Positions 46,150 to 58,079 of a DNA stretch of 64,000 bases are shown here, piece by piece. The notes beneath the pieces were generated by a model. That model did no database searches. It was not told where the DNA came from and was given only the letters and a program-made list of their open reading frames with translations. A program made the position numbers and the translations under genes. Positions within the stretch are counted from its first letter, which is position 1. The number at the start of each line of letters is the position of its first letter. Origin of the DNA: Tetrastigma voinierianum (lineage: Eukaryota; Streptophyta; Magnoliopsida; Vitales; Vitaceae); NCBI GenBank assembly GCA_016808115.1, contig JAEQBH010000986.1, positions 1,550,001-1,614,000 of the forward strand, written 5' to 3'.

Positions 46150-47860
46150 AAATGGTGAAGCAATCGGTGAGCTTGATGTAGTCCCATACTTTGTATATTC
46201 GCTAAATAGTTTATACAAGGCCTTCACCCTTATTCACTTTCTCGATGGTCATATGGATAAAGTCTCTTAAAGTAAAAGTAATAAAAAGTTCAACTTAATC
46301 CAGGATTAAGAACATATCCAAGTGCAAGAGTGACGTAATACTACCTCCAAGAAGATTTATCAAATTTTGCATCTTCATCCTGTCGCCTATTATATCTCCT
46401 TTGATCACCTATCTTCATCACTCATACAAGCTTTCATTCACTTCTTTTCTATACTATAAACTTTGTAGGAATACAAATTGGAGGTGGGGTAAGATGATCC
46501 TTGTATATCGCTAGTAATCCGATACAACGGGGCCAAGAAAGCACACATCTTCTCCGCCTTCCCACCTTCATTGGATGGACAAAGTGTATAACTTATACTA
46601 CTGTGTGTCAAACTATTGAAAGTAATCGACGGTACTTAATACAGCGCTTTCAAGCATCATGTAAAGCGTAAAGATTCCATCTAGCTGACACATCCAACTC
46701 AAGAAACTACCAATATCATCTAAATGCACTTCTTCAACAACACATTTATGAAATTGTTTTAACCTCCTCCTAAGCCTCACATATTTAACACTTTCTCTTA
46801 TTTTATATGCAAGCCTCTTTAGCCACTTCAAACCTTCTTAAACTATGAGATTCAATATATATGTGCACAACATCTAACATGAAAAAATCACCATCACATA
46901 ACAAGCCATTTTGCAATTGCTCTTCAAAATATTTTGCATGTTATCATTAGAAGATGCATTATCCAAAGTCAAGGCATTTTCCCATCTTATTCCCCAATCT
47001 TTAAGCACTCAAAATACCTTCCATAATTCAATCCTCGTATGTGGACTCTAACTCACAAAATGCAAGTAATTTATTATCTAACTTCCACTTATCAACATAA
47101 TGAGTTGTCACAGTCATATAACCTTGAGTAGTTACAGCAGTCCATACATCAGAAGTTAAACAAATTCTTCCGGGAATATTAGCTAATATGCTCTTTAGCT
47201 TTGTTTTTTCACTCAAGAAGACATTCCAACAATCAACCTTAGCAGTGTTTCTACTAATAGGGTTTGAAATCGGATTCAAAACTCTATTCACTACCCAACC
47301 TTCATACTCAAGTGATAGCTAAATGGAAGATCATGCATTATGATACATCTAGAGAGTGCACTCGATAAGCCTTATGATCGTTTCCGAGACCTCAACGCCC
47401 CAGAATGGTCAATCAACAGGAAAACGTACATCATTGTACTTAGGAATCAAATGACACTTTTGACATGACGTCTTAAATGAGTAGTTCCATTAATCCAATT
47501 AAGGTATAAAGCCTCCTACAACCCTTTTTTATTTATATTTTTCCATGCCATATCTACTAAATAATCTTTTCATAATTATTCCACACCTCAGGTATTGTTC
47601 CCAAATGAAGTAACAACTTCTTTCCCAACATCACTACTAATTTTTTACCACTAGCACCACCGTAGTCCTATCATTATACCACAACCAATGGAAACATTAG
47701 TAGCAAGAGCACTCTTAGTTTCAGAGACAACATTGGCACCATCATCAAGATCCCCACAATTAGATTCAAAATCCATAACTCCAATATAAAATTTATAAAT
47801 GAACACAATTGGACTTGGTATAAAACCTAGTGGCCATTCATAAACAAACAATCCAAACTA
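46150..47860 (-). pseudogene. hAT-family (Ac-like) transposase relic
   Basis: From right to left on the minus strand: an N-terminal frame (MDFESNCGDLDDGANVV, about 47780); a remnant of a BED zinc finger (GTTHLRRHV, about 47490); the hAT core at 47291-47028 (SRNTAKVDCWNVF, GRICLTSDVWTAVTTQGYM, THYVDKWKL, LLAFCELES), where SDxWT holds the first catalytic Asp; then 46831-46613 (RLRRRLKQFHKC, a degraded 'DVPTRWNST' as WMCQLDGIFTLY, MMLESA). The C-terminal dimerisation block is not clear. Many stops and frame changes separate the parts. It lies between YTH-gene exons, in the same direction. Terminal inverted repeats and the 8-bp target duplication were not identified. Confidence 0.85.
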
Positions 47861-48730
47861 CCTAAAAACTAGAGACTAAACATCAACCAGACTACAGCAA
47901 ATCAATTTCTCACAACTAAATGGGATTAAAGGTTCAATTCAAACTCACTTCGATCAAATGGCAAGGATTCCCCACCAATCATCAATAAATTAGAAGGCAC
48001 AAACATAATTTCCACTTTCAATCAAGTATATCAAGTTAATCATGCACTATAAAAAAAAATATTATTGTTATTTTTGAAGAAAAGAAAATTAATTATATAG
48101 TGAATATCATAGAAATTTGAGAATCACCGAATTAGTACAAACTATAATGGTGATTCAATCACTTGATCTACGCTTTTGAGCTTCTTTTAGAGAGTTGCAC
48201 ATTCTTGAATCGTAAGTTTCTTTGGAAACGGTTCTGGCGTGACCAATTTATTTGATGCTTCAAGTCGAGGAAATTACCATATTGTCGACCGTCACTTATT
48301 GCTAAATTCTGTTTTTTACTTAAGAAGATTAGCAAAAAATTTCACCTTTTCTTAAGAACATGTGATAATTCCTTTACAGGAATATTTTAGACTACTCAAA
48401 GATTTTTTTTCATTTTGAAGTTAACAGAAAGGAAAAAGCTGGCAGTGTATAAATACTCTTGTGGCTTAAGTGATCGTAGCATGATTTTGATTATAGACAC
48501 AAATACAACCTACCACAGATTATTCGATTTGTTTGATGCCAAATACCAAAATCCAAAACTTATTACAGACATATTTGATATTGTTCTCATCTAGCCATGT
48601 TTGTATTTACTATTTCGAAAAACAAGAACATGGAAGAACAAGGAATGTTTGTCTTTTTTTTTTTCTTAAAAACATGAACCTGTTTTCAATAATACTAACC
48701 AAACATTCCTTAACAAAAACATGAAACTCC
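47861..48730. other. Non-coding intronic stretch
   Basis: AT-rich, no gene supported. 'tcttgaatcgtaagtttctttggaaacgg' near 48200 is unremarkable. Confidence 0.45.
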
Positions 48731-48734
48731 AATA

Positions 48735-49090
48735 TTTAAAATTGGTTTTTATTCTAAAAAACAAGAACAGGGAGAACAAGATGTCAAGAACAAACGCTTT
48801 TATTCTAAAACTGGTTTAAAAAATGGCTTTGATATGAAAAACTGTTGGCTAACTTATTATTATAAAAAACTGGTTTTTATTATGAAAAACTGCGGATTGA
48901 TGTCAAAACTGGCTTTATGAAAACTGGTTTTAAAAATGGTTTTATGAAAAACTGGTTTTTATTACGAAAAAACTGGTTTTTATTATCAAAAAACTGGTTT
49001 TTATTCTGAAAAAACTGGTTTTTATTCTAAACAGGGGATTGATGTCAAAAACTGATTTTTATTCTGAAAAACTGGTTTCTTTTATTTTCA
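48735..49090 (+). repeat. Tandem array of AAAAACTGGTTTTTATT units
   Basis: At least eight imperfect copies of a unit of about 20-28 bp, 'gaaaaactggtttttattctga', some interrupted by 'gattgatgtcaaaa'. The core AAAACTGGTTTT is nearly palindromic, so single units can fold. Confidence 0.85.
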
Positions 49091-49251
49091 ACATTCTTCT
49101 TAAAACCGAAAAATATATTATCTCTCGGAACTTCAATGCATGAACATACCAACAAACTAACAGCAACAAGCAAATACATAAACAGCCATTCTTAACATCC
49201 ACTGTAATTTTACATCCATAATCTTTAAAAATCAAAATATAATCCCTTTAC

Positions 49252-49303
49252 CTGGTGGTCTCACATCAACGTCTTGAAGTTGAAGATGGCTTTTCAATGA
49301 GCA
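49252..49303 (-). pseudogene. Candidate 5' exon of the YTH gene
   Basis: 52 nt between an acceptor-like gggtag and a good donor (gaccaccag / gtaaag). One frame is open (SLKSHLQLQDVDVRPP). Placement rests on splice sites and position only. Confidence 0.3.
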
Positions 49304-49428
49304 CTACCCATTTCCATCATCAGAAAAAGAAATAAAAGCATTATAAGATTAAGATTTATGTTTCATACAAAAAAAAAAAAAGATCAAACAAGAAAAAAAA
49401 TTTGAAGCAAAAGTAATGATTTTTTTAC

Positions 49429-49645
49429 CTAGAAAATGATCCTGAGGTAAACAAATATAGAGGGAAGAGATCACCGGATTCGAATCAAGGAAGTGGAGAA
49501 GATAGAAAAAATGCTTGGAGGATCGCGCTGAGGAGCCGAGAGGTGGTTTGCCTGAGGCCTATGGCAAGAACTTGGTGCTGAGAAGAAGAGCTCTGGGAAC
49601 TTGCGGTAAAAAGCCAAAAACAAAAAAGGCAACTAGGGCTTGAAG
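49429..49645 (-). other. Candidate 5' leader exon of the YTH gene
   Basis: Minus-strand pyrimidine-rich leader ('caagccctagttgcc' to 'ggatcattttctag') followed by a donor (gtaaaa). C/T-rich leaders with a first intron in the untranslated region are usual for plant ECT genes. The 63-residue frame inside it is not convincing as protein. The transcription start is unknown. Confidence 0.35.
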
Positions 49646-50393
49646 GATAATCGATAAGTGGATTAGTAATTGGCAAAAGCCTTATTTACTTGCCAACTCC
49701 ACAGCCCAAAAAACTGGCCACCGATCCGAATAGCTCAGCGGGAGTCAATCGGGTCAGCCAACATCCATTCATTAACAAAATTAGAGTCCCACCCACCACT
49801 GTCGGCTGCCAGCTCAACCCGCCGGCTTAAATTGCTACCTACTGGGCGACTGGTTACCATCGTGGTCGCTCACATGCTTATGTTCCCACTACATGTGCTA
49901 AGACGGGTGTTCAACTCAGGTACTAAAGAGTGAGGCTGGGGAGGGACGTGACACCCACACCAAGCAGCGACGTGGGCCATCTCGTAGATAGGTGCTCACC
50001 AACATTGCCCCGCGATCTCGATGTTTTGTATTAGATATGTATATGTATAAGTGTTTGTATAAGATGTAAACCCAATGAAGGAGTATGATTTATATTTTGT
50101 ATTCACGCTACAAAATATATTCAATAGCAAATGTACATGTATATAAACGGGACTTAGTATATGTGTATAGATTTTGATGGATAATCATTCTGGTAGGTAG
50201 TTCTTTTCAGACATAAATGATTTTTGTTATTACGTAAATTACTCAGATACCCACGTGCATGTCTACCGATAAAGAAATCGCATCAATGAGTCCCATTATA
50301 TAGTCTCGTGCCTCGACTTCTGGTCTGATCCGCCTATTCATTAGCCTGGACGGATCTGGTGTGACATGTTGGCATCAAAACCCAATCGGGGGG
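49646..50393. other. Putative promoter side of the YTH gene and junction DNA
   Basis: 49670-49940 is less AT-rich than its left side and may be the promoter of the minus-strand gene. 'gggacgtgacaccc' at 49943 and 'gggggcgtgacacccc' at 50385 are LTR-terminus-like words, so 49950-50393 may be a sliver of another LTR element. No gene is supported. Confidence 0.35.
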
Positions 50394-50479
50394 CGTGACA
50401 CCCCAAGCCCCGATCACCGTATCGTAGAGTCCAAACTGCCCACAATCTCAAGATCACCACCTCGGGACACCACAGACTC

Positions 50480-51700
50480 AGGATCCCTCTCGACCGAGTG
50501 CATCAGCCACCACATTTTACCCTACCGTGATAGTAATGCAGTCATAATCTCTAAAACTCCATCCATCCGCGCTGGGCTCTGTCGAGGCCCAGCAAAAAGA
50601 TATACTTTTAGACTTTCAGGGTCCGAAACATCCTCAAACTACTCGCAATCGTGATAGGTAGCACCACCCACAAAGACTATAGTCACACCTGCGTCATGGG
50701 TAATTCATCATGACTTCTTCAACTACCGAGAACCATAAGCTACTATCCTCCCAGACTGCATCAAAAACCATCCTAGTCTGTCATTCGAGGCATCACAATA
50801 CACTATGTACCTCTGTCCCCTTTCTGGGACTATCAAATGAGCGGCGCAAGCCTCCACCTCTCGAATGCCCTTACTACGTGTCATTCCACTGGAACTTGAC
50901 CCCTCCTTCCGGTCAATCTTATCATAGTGCCGCTAGTCGGAGAAATCCTCAACGAACCCTCAGCACTCCGCCAACCGGTAAGAAACCACACGATCTCAAG
51001 ACCCACACGCCCTCCCAAATCGGCACTACCTCAACCTTCTCAATGTCTAATGACACACCTAAAGCCAATGACGCGGTCTCAAGAATTTCACCCCAGCAGT
51101 CGCAAAACATATCGCCGAATTTCGGGCATATACTGATGGTCTCGTAACCGTAGATTACCTCAAATAACCATGTTCTCCTTAGACCGAGAGTATATCAAAA
51201 AATGTCGTCAACGAAGACCATAAATAAACCGATCCAAATAGAAGGTTGGAATACCTATGGCAATATATCCATGAATGTTACCGCGATTCGTTAATCCGGT
51301 GGCACTGTCGGAACTCGAAATGCCTATACCGCTTTAAACACCGCAGGCCTAGGGATATCAACCTCCCAACTCTTACTCATGATAACCCGTACAGCGAAGG
51401 TCTATCTTAGAGAGTAGACTACATCCCTTCTATCCGATCAAACAAATCACTGAATCCTCATATGGATACACGTGATTTTTGATCGTAACCCTCTGCTCAA
51501 CTGGGTTTGAATAATACACGGGCCAAGGGTCTGTCTCTTCTTGCAAACAGAACCTGAGAGCCCCATGGTGAAGTGTCGGCCCATCAGAAACCGTTGTCCA
51601 AACAATCGCAATGCTGGACATTGAGTTTCTACATCTCAACCGCCATCCTGGCGCGGGTCATAGAAGGCGACGTACTGTGGTGTAACTCAACATGTATTCA
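50480..51700 (-). pseudogene. Reverse transcriptase-RNase H of the chromovirus-like element
   Basis: TIKNHVYPYED at about 51490-51455 matches the usual 'TIKNRYPLPRIDDLFD'. Near 51215, FMVFVDDIF carries the catalytic VDDI. A piece reading GVKFQWNDT (about 50900) marks the connection domain. RNase H begins with YIVYCDASN (about 50790) and continues to fragments before 50480. Frames change every few dozen codons. Confidence 0.8.
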
Positions 51701-51746
51701 CATCCTCTTACGATAATCTCAATAAATTTCATTCTGAAAAACATCC

Positions 51747-52100
51747 TCATACCGAACCACCCGAGGCACAAGTCCCGCGGTCACCTCGTTCCGGTGGCAA
51801 GGTCACAGCCAAACCATCAACCGCCCGCGCTATCCTGAGAGTCGCATACCAGCTCAAAAAACGATCGCTGCCCTTGAAACGTACCACGATCACCGCTCTC
51901 AGGTGTGTAGCGCACTCTCCCACGCTCACAACTCAATGACGACTGGCGTACTGCTAACCAATCCAGACCAAGGATGACATCAAACTCGACATGTCCATGA
52001 CTACAAACCACAAAGGTGAGTAGAACCCGTAGATCTCTAACTCAACCCGACATATCAGATTCACACTAAATCTCTAGTTCAGAGCTTTACATACAAATTC
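51747..52100 (-). pseudogene. Protease of the chromovirus-like element
   Basis: VEFDVILGLDWLAVRQSS at about 51990-51940 is the conserved C-terminal half of Gypsy retropepsin ('DVILGMDWL'), followed by the short Cys-containing strand (LSCERGRVRYTP). The DTG or DSG active site expected about 60 residues upstream is not clear. Confidence 0.8.
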
Positions 52101-52349
52101 ACTTTTCCAAGGTCTCAACCGCTTCCAATTTCCTCTCTCTTACAGATATGATGCAGCGAGCGAATGATCATGACGCACTGTAATCAAACAACATCCTTGC
52201 TCATAGGCTGGTGATAAATGTAATACCTCAGATAACCAATCGATCCTGGTTTCGCCGATGGTACAATCAGCGATATGCCTCAGAGTCCTTGAAGTCCCGT
52301 ACCAGGGCCTGCCCCTCGACTCCTCAACCTATACTGCCTCTCTGGCCCC

Positions 52350-53400
52350 GCCTGCGACATGGTAGGTGCCTGCGGCCGCACTGAGGCTAATACTAGTTCC
52401 TCTTAGCCCATGCCGGGTAGTGGCAACATATCAAGGCTGCGGCATCGCCCCATCGATGATCGACCGGCATCATCCCAAACCCCAGGATCCTGTTTCGCAA
52501 TCCCGCTTCATATGTCCAGTTGATGGTAATGGGATGTCATCGGCCTGATTTCAGAGCCCGAGCAAGGCCTCGCCCACAACCGCATCCGTCTCAAACCTCA
52601 CATAACTGGGAAGTTCTCTCAAACACTCGTTTCTGTAATCCAGAAGAAGGTCGACCCCTCCTTCCCTCTTGTCACATGTGCACCTCATGTCTAAAATGGC
52701 CCGTGCTTGCCTATCTCTTCAACCGTCCCGACCATGGGAAATCCATATCTCAGGAAGGAATCCTACAATCTCAGCCTGCGATTGACAACTTCAAATCCAT
52801 CCTCACTCTCACCTCGCCATGTCTGGCCACATCAAGCAAGAAACGGGCTAACTCTGTGAATTTAGCCATGTATTCCATCATTGTCATTGTTCCTTACTTT
52901 AGCTTTAGGAACTCCCGAGCCTTTGCATGTCTAGTAGTTGCCGTAAAATATCTTTTCATGAAGAGCTCATGGAACTCTACCCAAGTCATTGCCTCTAAGT
53001 TCCTCGAGGTCTTGATCCAATCCCACCATACTTAGGATTCACCATCTAGTTGGAAAGCCGCTAGTCTAATCTTTATTGCATCGAAGGTGATTTGTAGCCT
53101 CTGTCAATATCTTTCAATCTGCCATACCAATGGTCGCCACCACTCTCCTGGACCCCTTATCCCGTGAATGCTCGGGGATGATAAAGCCTTATACCTCTAG
53201 AGGTTATTCCTCGACCTCCCCGACCTTCAGATGCACTAGCCTCTGTGCAATACGTGTAAACGCAGTCACCATAGTCCTCTATAAAGGCCTACCGTAAAAA
53301 ATCGGTGATGGTCAAGCATCGCCCATGGACAACCTCTACATCGTTCCTCGACTTGCCATCTACACATGTCAAATGGCAATAGGGTTATCAAATTATCTCA
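52350..53400 (-). pseudogene. gag of the chromovirus-like element
   Basis: MMEYMAKFTELARFL (about 52885-52840) matches the 'V.QYE.EF..L..FAP' region of retrotransposon gag. A zinc-knuckle end, TGHMKRDC, lies at about 52518-52495. The plus-strand frame 52520-53035 is its shadow. Confidence 0.75.
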
Positions 53401-53730
53401 ATATAACTAGTAGTGCACATGCCAACCACTAGTAGACTTTTTCATTATGAACTACACCGTTCATCCCTTTTTCCTTAATGGTGCGAAATGCTAAACAATA
53501 ATACAATTCAATTCAATTCTCGAACTATCTTGTTCAGGTTGTTTTTCCGAACCCCTAAGGTTATGTTTTCTAACCCTAGTGTTCATCTTTTCCAATATAC
53601 ATTCTACCATGCAGATATTCACACAAATCACCACACATATCACACAGCATGTTAAGCTCAAAACACGGAACACACAACACTGCATGATCTAGATCCATGC
53701 CCATCGAGTCCTCGAGTACTCAGACATACA

Positions 53731-53746
53731 CAAGCTCTAATACCAA
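53731..53746 (-). promoter_or_regulatory. Primer-binding site (tRNA-Met type) of the chromovirus-like element
   Basis: The minus strand reads TTGGTATTAGAGCTTG directly inside the LTR end. It differs by one base from the common TTGGTATCAGAGC and fixes the orientation of the element. Confidence 0.8.
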
Positions 53747-56500
53747 GCCGCTGGGCGCCTGCAAACTCGTCACTTTTTTTTTTTTTGGCTACCGGGACAA
53801 GTCTATCGCGGCCGTAGATTCTCCACCGCATGCACTCCGTCGCGGCGCATTACATCCCACGCGGCGCGCACCTGTGGTGTGTCGCCGCTGCGTCCCATCA
53901 TCATGCGCGCATCCCACCTCACGCCGCAGTGCTCGGCGCCGCGGGCGGCGCAGCACTCTCGTCACGCGTATCAGGCGCTGGCTGCGGCACGCCAGCTCCA
54001 CTTGTCACGCGCGCCTAGCCCCGGGTCCTGCCGCCTCCGCACATGGCCTCGCATGCCCAGCTCGCACATCGCGGGCGACAAATCTTCACCATGGCCAGCT
54101 CGTCATGGTCTAAAAACCCGTCAGAACAAAATTCTCCTATCGACTAACTACATGTCACAATATATTCCGCTTCTTGCCTTGCAACTAACCCCAGATCGAC
54201 CCAAAAATCCTCTCATGAAAGAAATCTTCCTAGCCTAGCCAACTATGTTGCGACATAGAATTTCTTTATCGCAACACAAAACCTCTCTATTTGGCCACAC
54301 TCTATCGCAACATAGAAACATTCTGTCGCGACAGAAAACTCCTAGCCTGGCCAACTCTGTCGAGACCTAAAAGTATTCTATCGCAACAAGAGACACTCCC
54401 TTCTACTGTTACAAACACTCATTACCACATAAAATACTGGTCAGACACAACCCCGAAACCCATCATGACACAACAAATTTGTCGCAACCCAAAATTCCTC
54501 GCCTCACGGCCTCGCCGCAACCCCGCCGACCTCTGCTCGCCGCCTCACCGCGACAAGGACCCTTGAGTCGCAGAACATCGCCACGACAGAGGATAAAACA
54601 CCGCCGAGACGTGCCAGGAGGACCCCTATCGCCGACGGTAGTCAGAGAAATAACTTTGTCGCCACCAGAAAAACCCTCGCTATACCCGCGCAACCACCAC
54701 CATAAAACTCGGAACCATGTCGCAACACGTAAAGCTCGTCGCGACAGAGGTTTTCCAAACCCGTAAATGGGCAGTAGCCTCTCTAGGCCTTTTCTGCACC
54801 TCCAACTCCTTTTTTTTTCTTTCTAAACACCCTAAATTCAATATACAATAACCTTTTTATTACAAAGGCCACATAAAACCTGGAAAACCTTGCCAAACTA
54901 TATTAATCATACAAAATGAGTTTAATTACAACTCTCTTTTCTTCACATGTACAAATCAAGTTTTCACCCAAAATTGCAAACAACAAAATCAATGAACATC
55001 CGCACTTTACAAAATACATGAATAAGCCAACTTTCCGGCCTTTTCACAACTAAGCTCGGATGTGTTTCATCCCTACCTCCACCAAAATATTTTTCCACGA
55101 CGAGGTGAGCAATGCCTAGTAGATGAATTCTCCTACAAGGGCTAATCAGCAACTAAGTGCACATGCAATGGCAAACACACACATTCAAATAAAATTATGC
55201 ACATTTCTACTCGAATGTCTACATGCCATGCCCCATGCCTCGAGTCCTACGACTCACACACATGCATTTGCTAAGGTATGAAACTCGTTTTCAAAACAAA
55301 AGATTTTGAAAACCTATCGTCAATCTTCGATATAATTTATGGACATATCCGGCGTTTCTGATGAACAACCCTCCGATATAATTTTGTGGACACATATTCC
55401 TCGATAAAATTTTACAAATAACCCTCCAATAATATTTAGTGGACATTCTTCGATAAACTTTAGTAGACATACTCTGACATAATTTATTTATTGGACAACC
55501 CTCCGATATCAAATTCATTCAAAATCCATGTCATGCACTCACACCCGTTGCACGCGATGTCCCCGTGCATATGAAATGCAGAATGTCATTTCATGCCAAT
55601 TCAATGCATGTAACATTAATGAATCATGGATAATTATATTTTCTACATATAAATTCAATCCATCAAGTATCTCAACACGGCCAATACATCATATATAAGA
55701 AGGCAATGAGCATGAATTCACACAACCAACATGTTCATTTTTAGCAACACACATGCAAAAGCGTGACACCCGAACCAAAATCGCCTTTGAACCGCCTCGA
55801 AAATGGGCCCGACAAAGGTTCATTCCTGCGAAGATCAACAAAGACGGCCACTCACAGCCTAAAGAAAACTCATGTCATTAAATGGCTCTTAGACCAAAAA
55901 TAACCAAAATAGGAGAAAAACCCTTACCTCTCGGAGTTTGGCGAAAACCCCAAATTTTATACTCAAAGTTCTATCGTGATAGATGAACTTTTCCTCGTCT
56001 GAATTAAAAACCGGTTCGACTTCTAGAAACTTAGAGAGAAGGGGCGGAGCTTCTCACTCATCTTTTCTTTCTTATTTCTTTTCTTTTATTTCTTTTTCTT
56101 TCTCTTTCCCTCATTTTTCCTTCTCCCCACCGAATTGTCCCAACTTGATCTGCAGCTCGAAAAGTTACTCCCACCTCCCGCTACACGCCTCCTTCCTATC
56201 ATTTCTTCTTCTCTCACCTCATCCCCTTATCCAAAGATTCTGATTTCTTCCCAAGTGGCTCGACATTACGGGCCTCCATGGGTCCCCCACTTCCCTTTTG
56301 TTCGACTTATCTCTTCATTTGATACACTACTTCTAAATGATTCATTCAACCAAGTCATTATGTCACTTGCTACACCACACAAATGGGTAAAAACGCGGGG
56401 AATTTAGATTATCTCGAAACCGACGAAATTTACTCGGGTAACTAGACTCACAGCAGATTCCAACGCGAAGTCCAGCTTCACATCCGAAATCAAAAAAATT
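53747..56500 (-). repeat. 5' LTR of the chromovirus-like element, with TCGCGAC-type array
   Basis: About 2.75 kb. The plus-left part (53770-54780) is CG-rich with repeated 'gtcgcgacagaaa' and 'ctagcctggccaact', as at 20.9-21.8 kb. A second small tandem array of 'ccctccgatataattt' + 'gtggacat' units lies at 55320-55510. 'gtagacattcgagtag' (minus, about 55235) is shared with the LTR at 9652-12177. The right end near 56500 is approximate. Frames such as 53697-54113 are array by-products with biased composition. Confidence 0.7.
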
Positions 56501-56897
56501 TCGCATTTTCAACCAAAATTACCGCTTTACCATTTTCCTGTGTTTATTATTATGACTATGATACTAATATCTCAATGTTTTTTGTTAATAATTACATACT
56601 GCCTTGTGTTATCTCTACATATATATGCCTGTGGATTCATGATACGATCTTTAGATCCATATGTCTTGCATTATAACAAACACAAAGGTCGCACTTACTG
56701 TGATAGATTTTAAGGTGCATGTATTTTATTAAAATATCAACTACTATTACATATTGTTGGTGTAATTTATATATAATCAATTATAAAATTGATTTCTTCG
56801 TTACTTGTAGTTCCAAGAGGTACTCCATCCTCGCCAACAAAAGAAAGCCTTCATTAGTATGTAGAGGATGAATGTACGTATTCGTCCATACGTGATA

Positions 56898-58025
56898 TGA
56901 TGAGTGCTTAAAACACTCAAATTATACTCGCGTCAGTCTTGCATTTTCATGTTGATTTGGCATTATTTATATAATTTTAGTGTTAGATTCCTATTTAGTT
57001 TTTGTTTTGGAATGCAAAGATTTATGGCGGTTAACAACTCGAAGCCATTTTGGAGAAATATGAGCATGCAAGCAAGTCACCGCCACGTCAAGGATGATGA
57101 TGGCCTTTACATCGTCGCGATTAGTCCCACGCCAGTCATGCGACGCCACCACGTCATACCACGTCGCGACGCCGCCAAAAAATCTGCATCTCATCATTAA
57201 ATGCAGGGCCTCGATTTCGAGGCATCGGGGACGTGCTGCCGCTTTAGGGACTAATCGGAGAACTCAACACATCAAGCGGATTCCTCGATTGTATTAGTTT
57301 TTTCCTTATTGTTTTGATTATTTTGTGATCACATGAGTGATGCTTTTCTCATATTACACATGTATTATTCTTTCCATGATGTTCTAACTTCTTCTAGGTT
57401 ACATCAAACTCCTCGTCACAGATAATGGATTAGAATTTAACCTTCATGTTAATCAATTGCTGCACTTATCACACATCCGCCTAGATACCTACATGTTAGA
57501 ATTTAAGTATGATAATATTCAATATTAACATACTACAATCAAGATCCGAGATCCGGGAGAGATGAGGTGCCCGGGATCCGGTAGCTCTAGCCGATTCGGT
57601 AATAGAGATATTCCTTCGAACCCGAGGGTGGTTTTGGGTCAAGATTAAGCATTTCGAATACCGTCGAGATGTAGAGATATAATTAATCTATTCACACGCA
57701 AATAGGCGGTATCATACCTCGAGAGAGGATATCTCGTAGCAAGATCACCGGCCATTGATATATTATAAATGAATCTAATAACAAATATCTTTAGAGAATA
57801 ATCCATATCGAATGCGATGTGGGGAGATTTAACCTAGGCTCCTCATTATCAATTCACCAAAACCAATAGTTTAGTTACAATAAGATTTAAATTCCATCTA
57901 GAGTCTATTCGTATACTGGCTCAAAAGTGTAACATCCGTAGTCAATTCATCTTTTCCTCGTGGATCGATACTGCATAATTAGTACACACTATATTATATT
58001 TCCTGAGACACACACTTGACGCGTG
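56898..58025 (+). repeat. Athila-like LTR copy a
   Basis: Starts TGATGAGTGCTTAAAACACTC. Collinear with copy b through 'gttgatttggcattatttata', 'agtcaccgccacgtca', 'tttttccttattgttttgatta', 'caatcaagatccgaga' and 'gatttaacct'. The end is placed by where copy b reaches its primer site. Confidence 0.82.
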
Positions 58026-58059
58026 GCACCTGTGATATTTTACTTGAGGGCAAGCAAGA

Positions 58060-58079
58060 AATTAAGTTTGGGGTGTGGA
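58060..58079 (+). promoter_or_regulatory. Polypurine tract before LTR copy b
   Basis: Reads aattaagtttggggtgtgga immediately before the TG start of copy b. This normally primes plus-strand synthesis at the end of an internal region, so its presence between two LTRs shows that an internal region once lay here. Confidence 0.75.

Larger units (their letters stand above)
50394..56500 (-). mobile_element. Truncated chromovirus-like Gypsy retrotransposon
   Basis: Minus-strand order from the right: long LTR (53747 to about 56500), Met-type primer site (53746-53731), gag (about 53400-52350), protease (about 52100-51750), reverse transcriptase (about 51700-51000) and RNase H (about 50930-50480). Sequence then stops at an LTR-terminus-like word at 50394. 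Integrase and the 3' LTR are missing, so it cannot move. Domain motifs (ILGLDWLA, FVDDI) are of the Tekay/CRM-type chromovirus style. Small indels break every frame. Confidence 0.82.

Noticed and set aside
53697..54766. Arg/Ala/Pro-rich frames on both strands
   Set aside because: They fall in the CG-rich LTR array and change with unit phase; no domain.
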